Shown piece by piece: positions 7,734 through 16,524 of a stretch of DNA of 64,000 nt. Within the stretch, counting starts at the first letter, position 1. Each line of letters starts with the position of its first letter. The DNA comes from Planctomycetaceae bacterium (lineage in GTDB: Bacteria; Planctomycetota; Planctomycetia; Planctomycetales; Planctomycetaceae): NCBI GenBank assembly GCA_002724315.1, contig PBOJ01000038.1, positions 1 to 64,000 on the forward strand, read 5' to 3'. A program made the translations under genes and the position numbers. The notes below the pieces were generated by a model that worked only from the letters and a program-made list of their open reading frames with translations, made no database searches and had not been told where the DNA came from.

Positions 7734-8960
7734 CTAACCTTCGACCGAACGCGGCGGCACCAGTTCGAAGCTGCGTTCAGGAAGCTGAACCGAGTCAAGC
7801 AGCGACTGGACACGCTCCTCGAGGAGTTGCGTCAACTCCGACGCCGCGTCCCGCTTCTTTTCCTTGGGCACCGTGATCGGTTCCCCGAGCACCACGACGG
7901 CACGGCGGCGAGCCCGAACCGTCGCCGTCGCCCGCTTGAGAATGTCCTCTTCGAACTTGTCGAGCGTCTCGGCCAGCCGATCGATGCTGGGATGCTCGGC
8001 AACGTAGTCACCCGGGTAGCTGTACAACTGGGCACACAGATAGCAGTCGTCCAGATCGTCGGCACACCGGCGATACTCTTCACTCGACTCGTCCGCCTCG
8101 GTGATCGCCGAGATCGCCCGTTGCCGCCCCTGCTTGATCCTCTCGGGAATCGTCTTTCCTTCGGCCGAGATCTCGTACTTCTCCTCAATCCGCTTCAACA
8201 CGCCGTCGGTCAGAAACGCGATCCGTTCGGGCACCGGGCCCTGCCGCGCCTTCCCGAGAAATTCCAGTTCCTTCAGGGCCAGCATGCCGTCAGCAACACG
8301 GTAAAGCCGCTCAGACATCGGCCGTTCCGGCGTCGGCCTCCAGAACAGGGCCTCCTCCACATCGTCCATCAACTTCAGCAGTGACGGCAGCGGATCTTCT
8401 ACGTAGTAGTACCGGAGTCCGCAGGGGACGATCACCACGTCGCGGTCGGCCTTGCGGGCGGCCATCACCGCCAGCGCCGTCGGCCCCTCCCGAAACAGGG
8501 TCAACCGTTCGTTGCAGTGGTAGACCTCTCCTTCCGGAAAGATCACCAGCGGCTCTTTGCGATTCTGCAGCACGTCGACGGCCTGCTGCATCGCCTGACG
8601 ATCGGTTCCCTCACGATCGACGCTGAAGCACCCGTGCATTCTGAGGAACGCGCGTCGAATCGGGTTGACGAGCCCCAGCACCTGCCAGGCCCCCATGAAA
8701 TACAGCGGGCTCCCGAATTCCTCCGCCGCGGTGTAGACGATCATCGGGTCGCCGTGAACCGAGTGGTTCGGAGTGATCAGGATTCCGTTTCCGGCATCCA
8801 GGGCTCCTCGCACATGTTCGGCACCTCGCACCTCGACCTCCGAGATCCGCGGCCCCTTGCTGATGATCATCCGCCGCAACCATCCGGAAAGCCGAACCCC
8901 CAACGGGCTGAGTTGTGGCCCCCACCATCTCGGTGGCTTCTCGAATCGTGTCCGGTCCAC
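7734..8960 (-). CDS. 1-acyl-glycerol-3-phosphate acyltransferase-like (PlsC) protein
   Basis: 408 residues from a GTG with a good GGAG eight bases upstream. The acyltransferase HX4D motif is in PNHSVHGDP (His66, Asp71), followed by CFSVDREGTDRQAM and the substrate-binding block VIFPEGEVYHCNERL. Typical PlsC proteins are about 240 residues. Here about 170 further residues form an alpha-helical C-terminal region with no motif that I recognise, ending in a basic patch (RARRRAVVVLGEPITVPKEK). The likely reaction is acyl transfer to lysophosphatidic acid or another lipid at the inner membrane. Assigning it to lipid A, glycerophospholipid or another lipid would be guesswork. Confidence 0.8.
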   Translation of the reverse strand: MDRTRFEKPPRWWGPQLSPLGVRLSGWLRRMIISKGPRISEVEVRGAEHVRGALDAGNGILITPNHSVHGDPMIVYTAAEEFGSPLYFMGAWQVLGLVNPIRRAFLRMHGCFSVDREGTDRQAMQQAVDVLQNRKEPLVIFPEGEVYHCNERLTLFREGPTALAVMAARKADRDVVIVPCGLRYYYVEDPLPSLLKLMDDVEEALFWRPTPERPMSERLYRVADGMLALKELEFLGKARQGPVPERIAFLTDGVLKRIEEKYEISAEGKTIPERIKQGRQRAISAITEADESSEEYRRCADDLDDCYLCAQLYSYPGDYVAEHPSIDRLAETLDKFEEDILKRATATVRARRRAVVVLGEPITVPKEKKRDAASELTQLLEERVQSLLDSVQLPERSFELVPPRSVEG

Positions 8961-9074
8961 CGTTCTTCTCCCGACCTAGGAAAGTCACCTTCCGGGAACA
9001 ATTTCTCACCCGGTAACCTGCTGCTTCAGGATAAGGAGGACGAAAACCGATTGCGAATCCGATCACGACTTCGT

Positions 9075-9833
9075 TCAGAACGAATACGTCGTTCCCGGTC
9101 GTCCCACCTCCAGCCCGGGAAAGCCCACTGCGTCGATTTCGGCCACCAACTCGTCTCGGTTCGACGGTTTCAGGTGCACCGCGATAGCCTGCACGTTTCT
9201 TCCGATCTTCTCGAGTTGCCGGACAGCTCCGTTGGGCGTGAGGTGTCCGGTGACCTCGGCCAGCTCGCTCTGAGACTCGGGGAAACTCGCCTCGATCAAC
9301 ACTCCGGCCAGGTCGTCTCGCACCGCCGCCCGCTCCCAGATCAGATCGGTATCTCTGGTGTCGGTGGCCACGACCACCGTACGGTCCGATTCGTTCAACA
9401 GGTACCCGTAGGTCGGCACAACATGGTCGACCGGAATCGCCACCACTTCTATCCCGGCGATGTTGACCGGATGGTCAACCGGCAACTCGTGCAGTTCGAC
9501 CAGGCTCATCTCCTCGGTGGAGAGGCGTTCGAGATCAGGCCAGAAACGGTCGTTGAACACTTCGCTGCGAATCATCTCGAGCACGTCGGCCGGTGCGTGG
9601 ATGCGGGCCGGCGGCACGCCCGACTGCAACCGGTTGACAACATACAGGGGCATCGAGCCGACATGGTCCGCATGCACATGGGTCACCACAACATCACCGA
9701 CCCGTTCCTGCAGCCCGATTTTGGCCATGCCCAGACAACCGGCGTCGACGGCCAGGCGGTCATTGACAACGTAGGTGGTGGCCATCTGCAACAGCGGATC
9801 GCCAAAGCACGACTCGAGAAACTGGATTTTCAT
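9075..9833 (-). CDS. MBL-fold metallo-hydrolase (RNase Z / class II phosphodiesterase-like)
   Basis: 252 residues from the ATG at 9833 (MKIQFLESCFG). The zinc-binding signature VVTHVHADHVGSMP is intact. Later ligands are likely in AIPVDHVVPTYGYLL, VVVATDTRDTD and AIAVHLKP. The end GLEVGRPGTTYSF and overall layout resemble the RNase Z/cyclic-nucleotide phosphodiesterase branch of the metallo-beta-lactamase fold. It is not a beta-lactamase (no secretion signal). The substrate could be RNA or a small phosphodiester. Confidence 0.78.
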   Translation of the reverse strand: MKIQFLESCFGDPLLQMATTYVVNDRLAVDAGCLGMAKIGLQERVGDVVVTHVHADHVGSMPLYVVNRLQSGVPPARIHAPADVLEMIRSEVFNDRFWPDLERLSTEEMSLVELHELPVDHPVNIAGIEVVAIPVDHVVPTYGYLLNESDRTVVVATDTRDTDLIWERAAVRDDLAGVLIEASFPESQSELAEVTGHLTPNGAVRQLEKIGRNVQAIAVHLKPSNRDELVAEIDAVGFPGLEVGRPGTTYSF

Positions 9834-9981
9834 TCGGTCCGGCTCGATTGTCTGAACGGGCTCACCGACCAAGTCTCATCGGTGTGTCCCTCAACTGCAG
9901 CCCCTGAATAGTGGATTGCCGGGAACGGATCAACGACAATCACCAGCTCCCACTCCTTCCTGATTCCACGACCGATTCGCC

Positions 9982-11103
9982 ATGATCATCACCGACGTTG
10001 AGACACTTCACCTGAGACTGCCGAACGTGGCCGAGATCGCCGACGGCACCCAGGATGTGCTGGTTGTCCGCATCCACACCGACACCGGAAACACCGGCAT
10101 CGGGGAAGTGACCAGCCAGTCGTATGTCTGCCAGGCCATCTTCGAAGCACCACGATCGGCCGAAAGGCGGCACGGGCTCGCCGAGATCCTGGTCGGACAG
10201 GAGGTCGACGATGTCGACCGGCTGTGGCAGAGAATGTACTACAACACGAACCGGTACGGCCGCCGTGGCGCGGCAATCCATGCCATCAGTGGTGCCGACA
10301 TCGCGTTGTGGGACCTGCTGGGCCAGGCCCGCGGCGTGCCCGTCTCCGAACTGCTCGGCGGGGCCCGCAGATCAACGGTCCGAGCCTACGCCAGCCTGCT
10401 GTTCGGCGAGACGCCCGAAGAGACTGCCCGGCTGGCAACCGAGGCGGTCGGACAGGGACTCACCGCGGCGAAATTCGGCTGGGAAGTTTTCGGAAAGGAC
10501 CCTCAGACAGACGAGGCGCACACGCGGGCGGCACGTGAAGCGCTCGGAGACGACCGCGACCTGATGATTGACGTGGGCTGCAAGTGGGACGCCGGGACAG
10601 CATTGGAACGTGCGCGGCTCCTGGAACCCTACCGACTGACCTGGATGGAAGAGCCCCTGTCACAGGACGACCGCCGCGGCTACGCCGAACTGTGCGCCGA
10701 GTCTCCGGTGCCGATCGCTGCCGGAGAAGGCGATGTGACGCTTTACGACTTCGAGGACCTCGTCGAACGGGGCCTGCACGTCGTCCAGCCCGACGTGGCC
10801 TTCTGCGGCGGCCTGACCGTCTGTCGGGACATCGGACGGTTGTGTGCCGAACAGGGCCGCCGTGCCGTCCCCCACTGCTTCAGCACCGGAATCAACCTGG
10901 CTGCCAGCCTTCACTGGGCAGCGTCGATGGACAACGGCGACCTGGTCGAATACTGCTTGAGACCCTCACCGCTGATGAGACGACTGGTGTCCAACCTGCC
11001 GCCGCTGGTCGACGGCCGCGTTCCCGTTCCCGACGCTCCCGGCCTCGGCGTGGAACTCGACGAGGACGTCATCGCCGAGTTCCTGGTCGCTCGCGACAAC
11101 TAG
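9982..11103 (+). CDS. Mandelate racemase/muconate lactonizing enzyme-type (enolase superfamily)
   Basis: 373 residues. An N-terminal capping domain (ITDVETLHLRLPNV) is followed by the barrel signature ISGADIALWDLLGQARGVPV and candidate catalytic residues: Lys in TAAKFGWEVFG, metal ligands Asp in LMIDVGC, Glu in WMEEPL and Glu in IAAGEGD, and His in VPHCFSTG. Enzymes of this type abstract a proton alpha to a carboxylate and dehydrate or racemise sugar acids. The KFGW context suggests a mandelate-racemase-subgroup acid-sugar dehydratase. No sugar transporter or aldolase lies next to it, so the substrate stays open. It ends overlapping the convergent nucleotidyltransferase by four bases. Confidence 0.82.
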   Translation: MIITDVETLHLRLPNVAEIADGTQDVLVVRIHTDTGNTGIGEVTSQSYVCQAIFEAPRSAERRHGLAEILVGQEVDDVDRLWQRMYYNTNRYGRRGAAIHAISGADIALWDLLGQARGVPVSELLGGARRSTVRAYASLLFGETPEETARLATEAVGQGLTAAKFGWEVFGKDPQTDEAHTRAAREALGDDRDLMIDVGCKWDAGTALERARLLEPYRLTWMEEPLSQDDRRGYAELCAESPVPIAAGEGDVTLYDFEDLVERGLHVVQPDVAFCGGLTVCRDIGRLCAEQGRRAVPHCFSTGINLAASLHWAASMDNGDLVEYCLRPSPLMRRLVSNLPPLVDGRVPVPDAPGLGVELDEDVIAEFLVARDN

Positions 11104-11720
11104 CCTTCCTGCTCGTCCATCCGCCGACGCAACGCCTCGTACTGCTCGGGCGTGTCCAGGTCCAGCAGCACCTCCGGACGCCCCAGTTCGACCTCCTCGA
11201 CCGCCTCACCGCACCGGGCCACCAGCCAGTTGAGTCCACTGTCGTCCGGGATCGACGCGACCTCCGGAGCCAGCCCGACACCGAACACCGTCGGGTGCCC
11301 TCGCCGGCCGTCGTGCGTCGGCACCAACACCGGTGGCCGGTTCACCGACCAGGCTTCGGCCACCTGTCCGACCAGGTCGGCATCGAGCACCGGATGGTCA
11401 GCCGGTACCAGCATCCACCCGTCGATCTCACCGGCTCCCCACCGCTTCGTCATCTCATCGATGCCCCACCTGACACTGGCTTTCATGTCCGGGGGAGGCT
11501 CGGGGGCACGGACCACCACGGCACCGGCTGCCGCGGCCGCTTCGGCCAACACCGCATCGTCGGGTCGAGTGACGACCAGCACGTCGAGCACCGACGGATG
11601 ATCGAACGCCTCAACCAGCCGGGCAATCACCGGGCGATCTCCCAGGGGCAACAACAGCTTCGGCTGGCCCATCCGGCGACTGTGGCCGGCGGCCGGAACA
11701 ATCACCACCAGTCTGGCCAT
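11100..11720 (-). CDS. MobA-like NTP transferase
   Basis: 206 residues from the ATG at 11720; an in-frame ATG at 11732 is possible. The NTP-binding signature is VPAAGHSRRMGQPKLLLPLG. WMLVPADHPVLD provides the metal-binding acidic motif, and HDGRRGHPTVFG follows. This pattern matches the molybdenum-cofactor cytidylyl/guanylyltransferase branch (MocA/MobA-like, COG2068). No molybdopterin genes are adjacent, so assignment to cofactor synthesis is by family only. Confidence 0.8.
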   Translation of the reverse strand: MARLVVIVPAAGHSRRMGQPKLLLPLGDRPVIARLVEAFDHPSVLDVLVVTRPDDAVLAEAAAAAGAVVVRAPEPPPDMKASVRWGIDEMTKRWGAGEIDGWMLVPADHPVLDADLVGQVAEAWSVNRPPVLVPTHDGRRGHPTVFGVGLAPEVASIPDDSGLNWLVARCGEAVEEVELGRPEVLLDLDTPEQYEALRRRMDEQEG

Positions 11721-11792
11721 GTTGCCGCTCATTCCCCGTCGACACTACGCACTGCCCGTGGTTGTCTCAACCGAATCCAAACGCGGCCGGAG

Positions 11793-12365
11793 TCAGTTGG
11801 CCCGAGTCAGCGGCGGCATCTCCTTGTGGGACAGAGGATGGAACCGGCGGACCTTGATGATCCGCCACTCGTCGGCCTCCTTTCGCCAGGTCAATGACCA
11901 CATCGTCGGCTGGCGTCCGACGGATCCGTAACCGGCGACATTCAACGACACGTTGGCGCGGAACCGGGTCTCACCACGGGTATCGTTGGAGGTCAGAGAC
12001 GTCTCCAGTGCGGTCACCCGAATCCTGTCCTCGAAGGTGACCAACCGCAGGCCGGCGGTGGCCATCACCTTGAGCGAGGGTTCAGAGTTGGAGAAGAAGC
12101 CAAAGACCCCTGCAAACTCCTCGTCCTTGGCCTGGACGGCATCGCGAAAATCCAGGACACGGGCGGTGAGACGTTCTTTTTCGGTGACGATCCGTCGTTC
12201 GAGTTCCCAGACGCCGATGGCCAACAGCACCGCGACGGCCGCAGCGACCAGCAGTCGCTTGTTTTGACGGGTCCACCACGACGTCACCAAGCCGACGACG
12301 ACGACCGACAACACAACGATCAGCGGCCAGGGATTTTCCGTCAGCAGCCACATCGCTCGAGTCAC
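11793..12365 (-). CDS. Membrane protein of unknown function with possible NTF2-like C-terminal domain
   Basis: 190 residues from a GTG at 12365 (an ATG at 12353 would also serve). Two hydrophobic helices (PWPLIVVLSVVVVGLVTSWW and LLVAAAVAVLLAIGVWEL) are followed by a soluble domain of about 130 residues. That domain begins with a helix and ends in paired strands (TMWSLTWRKEADEWRIIKVR), a layout seen in NTF2/SnoaL-like folds; that is a guess from pattern only. It precedes no obvious partner and lies downstream of the HTTM gene on the same strand. Confidence 0.6.
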   Translation of the reverse strand: MTRAMWLLTENPWPLIVVLSVVVVGLVTSWWTRQNKRLLVAAAVAVLLAIGVWELERRIVTEKERLTARVLDFRDAVQAKDEEFAGVFGFFSNSEPSLKVMATAGLRLVTFEDRIRVTALETSLTSNDTRGETRFRANVSLNVAGYGSVGRQPTMWSLTWRKEADEWRIIKVRRFHPLSHKEMPPLTRAN

Positions 12366-12422
12366 TCCACCAGGGCACTTCGCACGACGGCACGCCCGTC
12401 GGAAGTCTACGCCCGGCCAACG

Positions 12423-13943
12423 TCAGTTGGCAACAGGCGCCGATGGGATGGCATCCTCGGCCGGCTGCAGTACGATCCGTCGCCGGACGACTTCCTGGCC
12501 CCCGCACCGAACCACCAGTGCGTACTCACCCGGCGCCAACGCATCGTGCAACACGTACAGAAAATTGGCACGAAACGCTTCCCGGGGAACCACCTGGTGG
12601 ACCCGGTCCAGCAATCTGTTGTCGCTGTCGTGCAGGTTGCATTCGATCATCAGATCCGGGTGTGGCGGGTTCAGTGTGCACTGGGCAAACAGCTTCTCAC
12701 CCTGGCGAAATGTCCTCTTGTGCCCGACCACATACCCGCCAATCAGCATTTCGCCCATTTCCAGCGAATGCACCAGGTCCTCGGGCCGGATGACCGAGTT
12801 GCTCTCCAACATCGCTTCAACACGATCGGGATCGATCTCAACCAACTCGTGAGGCCCTTGGGGACGACGGAGCCCGTAGGGGTCGAGCTGGTGTTCCAGT
12901 TCGACGCCCAGCACCGCCGTGACCAGCAATGTGGCGGGAAAGGCCAGCGCCAGGCGTTGATGCCAGATCGGGGCCAGCGGAGCAATTTCCGGATCGCTTC
13001 TCCGTCGGAACCGCGCCAGACGATCGCGCCAACGAGCCACATCCTCGGCATTGATGAACGCCAGGTAGGTGACCATCGAAACCAGCGGAAAGATGAACAG
13101 GCCCAGCGTCTGCCGGGTGCCCAGGTGGAACCCCACCCCCAACAGCAACATGATCCAGCGACCATGACCTCGCCAGGACAGGAACACGAACAGAATCTCC
13201 CAGACAACACTGATGTAGGCCATCGTGACCACCACCACGGGGTAGAGCGTCAACTGCTCGCCCATCGGGTTGGAATTGTTCACGTCGGTCATCAGCCAGA
13301 AACGGAGCTGGTCGCCGCTGAAGAAGGTCGGGGTGTGGATCTTCGTGATCGCCGCCCCGAGGTAGATCAGGCCAATCAGCAACTGCATCAGTCGCCGGGG
13401 CCAGGCCGGAAACCGCGGAGGTGCAGGTGGTGTCGCGCCGCGTCGAGCCAGCCACGCATCGACACTCCACACCGCACCGCAATGAGAGAAGCTGAGCAAC
13501 AGCAGCACGTGGGATGCGATCACCGAATACTTGGTGAATGTGCTCAGGCAATCGAGCATGTTCAGGTGGGTGTAGATCACCAGGCAACCGATGACCGAGA
13601 TTCGTGTCCGCCAGCCGATCATCGTCGTCACCAGCAACACGACCAGCAGTGTCATCAGGATCACCGCCACGGTGCCCGACGGCACCGGCAGCATGTTGAA
13701 GTACCCGTAGTTATTGGCCAGCGGTGCGGAGGCCCCGTCCGTCGAGAAGAACTCGCGAGCGTGAGGCCACCGCCTGAGCACCACGTAGAGCAGAATCGGC
13801 GGCAATACCATGCGGCACAGCGCCAATCCGTACGGCACCTCCTCGGCGAGGAAGAACTCTCGTACCGAGCCCCGCAGTCCCCGGCGGGGGACTCGCAGCG
13901 CGTCGACAGCCGTCTGGTTCAGTTCGGGGGCCGGGTCAGCCAT
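12423..13943 (-). CDS. HTTM-domain (vitamin K-dependent gamma-carboxylase-like) membrane protein
   Basis: 506 residues from the ATG at 13943. The N-terminus resembles the HTTM family: AEEVPYGLALCRMVLPPILL, then helices including VAVILMTLLVVLLVTTMIGW and the block SHVLLLLSFSHCGAVWSVDAW, then RLMQLLIGLIYLGAAITKIH and GDQLRFWLM. At least five transmembrane segments are followed by a periplasmic or cytosolic beta-rich tail of about 170 residues. Eukaryotic homologues carboxylate glutamates; bacterial members are functionally undefined. It is translated just after the next membrane protein upstream, with a gap of 48 bases, and the two probably form a unit. Confidence 0.75.
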   Translation of the reverse strand: MADPAPELNQTAVDALRVPRRGLRGSVREFFLAEEVPYGLALCRMVLPPILLYVVLRRWPHAREFFSTDGASAPLANNYGYFNMLPVPSGTVAVILMTLLVVLLVTTMIGWRTRISVIGCLVIYTHLNMLDCLSTFTKYSVIASHVLLLLSFSHCGAVWSVDAWLARRGATPPAPPRFPAWPRRLMQLLIGLIYLGAAITKIHTPTFFSGDQLRFWLMTDVNNSNPMGEQLTLYPVVVVTMAYISVVWEILFVFLSWRGHGRWIMLLLGVGFHLGTRQTLGLFIFPLVSMVTYLAFINAEDVARWRDRLARFRRRSDPEIAPLAPIWHQRLALAFPATLLVTAVLGVELEHQLDPYGLRRPQGPHELVEIDPDRVEAMLESNSVIRPEDLVHSLEMGEMLIGGYVVGHKRTFRQGEKLFAQCTLNPPHPDLMIECNLHDSDNRLLDRVHQVVPREAFRANFLYVLHDALAPGEYALVVRCGGQEVVRRRIVLQPAEDAIPSAPVAN

Positions 13944-13991
13944 GGGTTTTTGCGGGAGACTGGAAGAGCGGACGAGAGAAAACCACAAATC

Positions 13992-14738
13992 TCACTGGGC
14001 CAGGGGAGCGCGTTCGAAATCGACCGGAGGGAACAGCGACGGGGAACTGCCGCCGCCCAGTGACGGGATCAGTCCCGATGTCCGACCGTCCAGTGGTCGC
14101 ATCGTGGAACGGATCTCAGACGACAGCCCTGCCGAATTCGAATCGGGGTGCGACGGCAACGGCTGAGCCGACACCACCAGCTGGTTTTGGCGATCCAGCC
14201 ACGACGGAAACCGCCTGACAATGGTCCCACAGGGGGCCATCACCTGCCTGAGCTGGAAGTAGCTGTGCTTTTGACGAGCCTCATCGAAGAAGTGGGTCCA
14301 GACGGAATCGGGAAGGTTGTATTTCTTGGCCCAGTACTCCTCGATCACCAGCAACCTCCGCATCGGCTTCGCCCGGGTGTGTTTCAGGCAGTTCCGGACG
14401 ATATCGCTGGAGTGGTTCAGGAAGGGGTCGTAGTGGTGGCGGGTGAGGTCGCCGAAGGGTGTGAATTTCGTCCACGGACCGGGAGCCAATTCGTAATACT
14501 TCCCGTCCTCTCCCTCGCCAATGATGTGCAGTCGGTTGGCGTAAGCCGACCAGCCACAGAACATGTCCCAGACGACGAAGTACATCGCCGGATGGGAAGC
14601 GGTATTGAAGTTCAGAGTGTGGCAGACGATGCCGTAGCCGAGCGAGCCGAGGTAGGAGACGATGACCATCGAAACGGCCCACAACTTGATGCGGCCGAGC
14701 CAGCCCCTGGCACCGCTGTCCACATCGTTCGCACCCAT
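13992..14738 (-). CDS. Membrane-anchored protein of unknown function, HTTM partner
   Basis: 248 residues from the ATG at 14738. One membrane anchor sits near the start (WAVSMVIVSYLGSLGYGIVC). A soluble domain rich in aromatic residues follows (FVVWDMFCGWSAYANRLHII, FGDLTRHHYDPFLN, then FFDEARQKHSYFQLRQV), and the C-terminal 60 residues are Ser/Pro-rich and probably disordered. No domain is recognised. It lies immediately upstream of the HTTM gene in the same direction, so a joint function is likely. Confidence 0.65.
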   Translation of the reverse strand: MGANDVDSGARGWLGRIKLWAVSMVIVSYLGSLGYGIVCHTLNFNTASHPAMYFVVWDMFCGWSAYANRLHIIGEGEDGKYYELAPGPWTKFTPFGDLTRHHYDPFLNHSSDIVRNCLKHTRAKPMRRLLVIEEYWAKKYNLPDSVWTHFFDEARQKHSYFQLRQVMAPCGTIVRRFPSWLDRQNQLVVSAQPLPSHPDSNSAGLSSEIRSTMRPLDGRTSGLIPSLGGGSSPSLFPPVDFERAPLAQ

Positions 14739-14839
14739 CCGTGGGATCCTGCCTGGCAAGAGAATCGGGTCACCGCCGGCGGACTATCGTTCTCAGTCGC
14801 CGAAGCGTCAAGACGAGCCTGTCACAAGATCCGTCCGGA

Positions 14840-16393
14840 TCATCCCTCGGCGGCGACGATCGCCGCGAGCAACCCGTCCCAGGTGTAGTTCTCGGCCTCG
14901 ACCGACACCTCCAGCCCCGCCTCACGAGCAGCCTGGCTCGTGACGGGGCTGATGCTGGCCAACCGGGTCGAGTCCAGTGTCACGTCAGCCAATCCGGCCA
15001 ACCGGGCGACCCCGCGGGCGATCGAGGGACTTGAGAGACCGATCCAGTCGAGCCGGCCGGTGGCCAGCCGCTCGATTGTCCCGGCGGGCCACCCTTCCAC
15101 ATCCTCGTTCCGGTACACCACCAGTTGCTGAAGATTCGCCCCGGCCTTCTCCAACATCTCCGGCAGCACATCTCGACCGCGGCTGGCACGGGCCCACAAC
15201 ACGCGGGCCCCCTCGACCCGTGAACCCAGTGCCTCCCCCAGTGCCTCGGCCCGATACGACTCGGGCACCAGGTCGGCTCGCAACCGGTACCCGGCCAGCG
15301 CCTCGGCCGTGGCCGGACCGATCGCCGCCAATCGGCAGTTCGACAGGCGCCTCAGGTCAGCACCGATGTCCCACAACCGTCCGAGCAATCCGGCCACACC
15401 GTTGACACTGGTGAACACGATCCAGTCGAACCCGTCCAACTGATCCAGCACCGAGTCGACCTCCGAGGACGACGCCGGTGGCCGAATCTCGATCGTCGGC
15501 ATCAACACCGGCTCGGCACCGAGTTGCACCAGGCGACCGACCACTCCGGCTGCCTGGGTCACCGGGCGGGTGACACCGACCGACAGGCCCAGCAACGGTC
15601 TCTGTTCAAACCACGAGATGGCCTCCCTCTCGGTCACGCACTCGCCGACGACGATCAGCGACGGTGCCACCAGTCCCGCCGCTTCCACGGCCCCCGGCAA
15701 CTCGGCCAACGACGCGGTGACAGTCTGCTGACCCGGCAGGGTGCCTTGGCTGATGACCGCCGCCGGACTCGCGGGGTCGCGACCGGCCGACAGGAGTCTC
15801 GAGACGATTTCCCCGATCTGGTCCAGGCCCATGTAAAAGACCAGGGTCCCGGCAAATCCGGCCAGGGCGTCGTAATCGACAGCCGGGTTCTCCTTGGAGG
15901 GATCCTCGTGGCCGGTCACCAGCGCCACGGCCGACGCCTTGTCTCGATGCGTCATCGGGATGCCGGCATAGGCAGCCGCAGCGGTCGCAGCAGTGATCCC
16001 CGGTACGATCTCGAACGGCACTCCCGCCTCGGCCAACACCCGAGCCTCCTCGGCCCCACGTCCGAACACCAGCGGGTCACCTCCCTTGAGCCGCACCACG
16101 GTCCGACCCGCACGAGCCTCGGCGACCAACCGTCGATTGATCTCGTCCTGGTCCAGCACCTTGTGACCGTCGTCACCCCGCCGCCGGGTCCGTTCGGCCG
16201 TTGCCTGGGTGTGCTCCAGCAGCAACGGGTTGACCAGGCCGTCGTAAAGGACAAGGTCGGCCCGTTGCAGGCACTCGAGGCCTCTCAGAGTCAACAGCCC
16301 GGGATCTCCCGGCCCGGCACCGACCAGGTAGACACAGCCGGTCCGGGAACTCCCGCCGGCCGAATCTCCGGATGTTGGTGGTACGGATGCCAT
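14840..16393 (-). CDS. cobA-hemD: Fused uroporphyrinogen-III C-methyltransferase / uroporphyrinogen-III synthase
   Basis: 517 residues from the ATG at 16393. Residues of about 20-265 are the SAM-dependent methyltransferase: VYLVGAGPGDPGLLTLRG, VRLKGGDPLVFGRGAEE, VPGITAATAAAAYAGIPMTH and LVFYMGLDQIGEI. Residues of about 270-515 are HemD (GVTRPVTQAAGVV, DWIVFTSVNGVAGLLGRL, LAAIGPATAEAL, WIGLSSPSIARGVARL). The fusion couples closure of hydroxymethylbilane to uroporphyrinogen III with its methylation to precorrin-2, which branches toward siroheme or cobalamin. Such fusions are known in several phyla. No siroheme chelatase is nearby. Confidence 0.92.
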   Translation of the reverse strand: MASVPPTSGDSAGGSSRTGCVYLVGAGPGDPGLLTLRGLECLQRADLVLYDGLVNPLLLEHTQATAERTRRRGDDGHKVLDQDEINRRLVAEARAGRTVVRLKGGDPLVFGRGAEEARVLAEAGVPFEIVPGITAATAAAAYAGIPMTHRDKASAVALVTGHEDPSKENPAVDYDALAGFAGTLVFYMGLDQIGEIVSRLLSAGRDPASPAAVISQGTLPGQQTVTASLAELPGAVEAAGLVAPSLIVVGECVTEREAISWFEQRPLLGLSVGVTRPVTQAAGVVGRLVQLGAEPVLMPTIEIRPPASSSEVDSVLDQLDGFDWIVFTSVNGVAGLLGRLWDIGADLRRLSNCRLAAIGPATAEALAGYRLRADLVPESYRAEALGEALGSRVEGARVLWARASRGRDVLPEMLEKAGANLQQLVVYRNEDVEGWPAGTIERLATGRLDWIGLSSPSIARGVARLAGLADVTLDSTRLASISPVTSQAAREAGLEVSVEAENYTWDGLLAAIVAAEG

Positions 16394-16524
16394 CTGCAAG
16401 GCTCTCTCTGGAACACGCGTTGGCCGGTGTTGCGGAACAGATCGCGGCCGACTCCAATGTTGCTTCGATTATCCGGCGGTCTCCACCCGTCCACAATGGT
16501 CCCTCCACAACGAACTCACATCCG

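Noticed and set aside
8517-9911. Plus-strand open frame of 464 codons
   Set aside because: Lies opposite two convincing genes (acyltransferase and MBL hydrolase) and has no recognisable motif.
12264-14063. Plus-strand open frame of 599 codons
   Set aside because: Mirror of the HTTM gene, with Gln/His/Arg-rich low-complexity translation and no domain.
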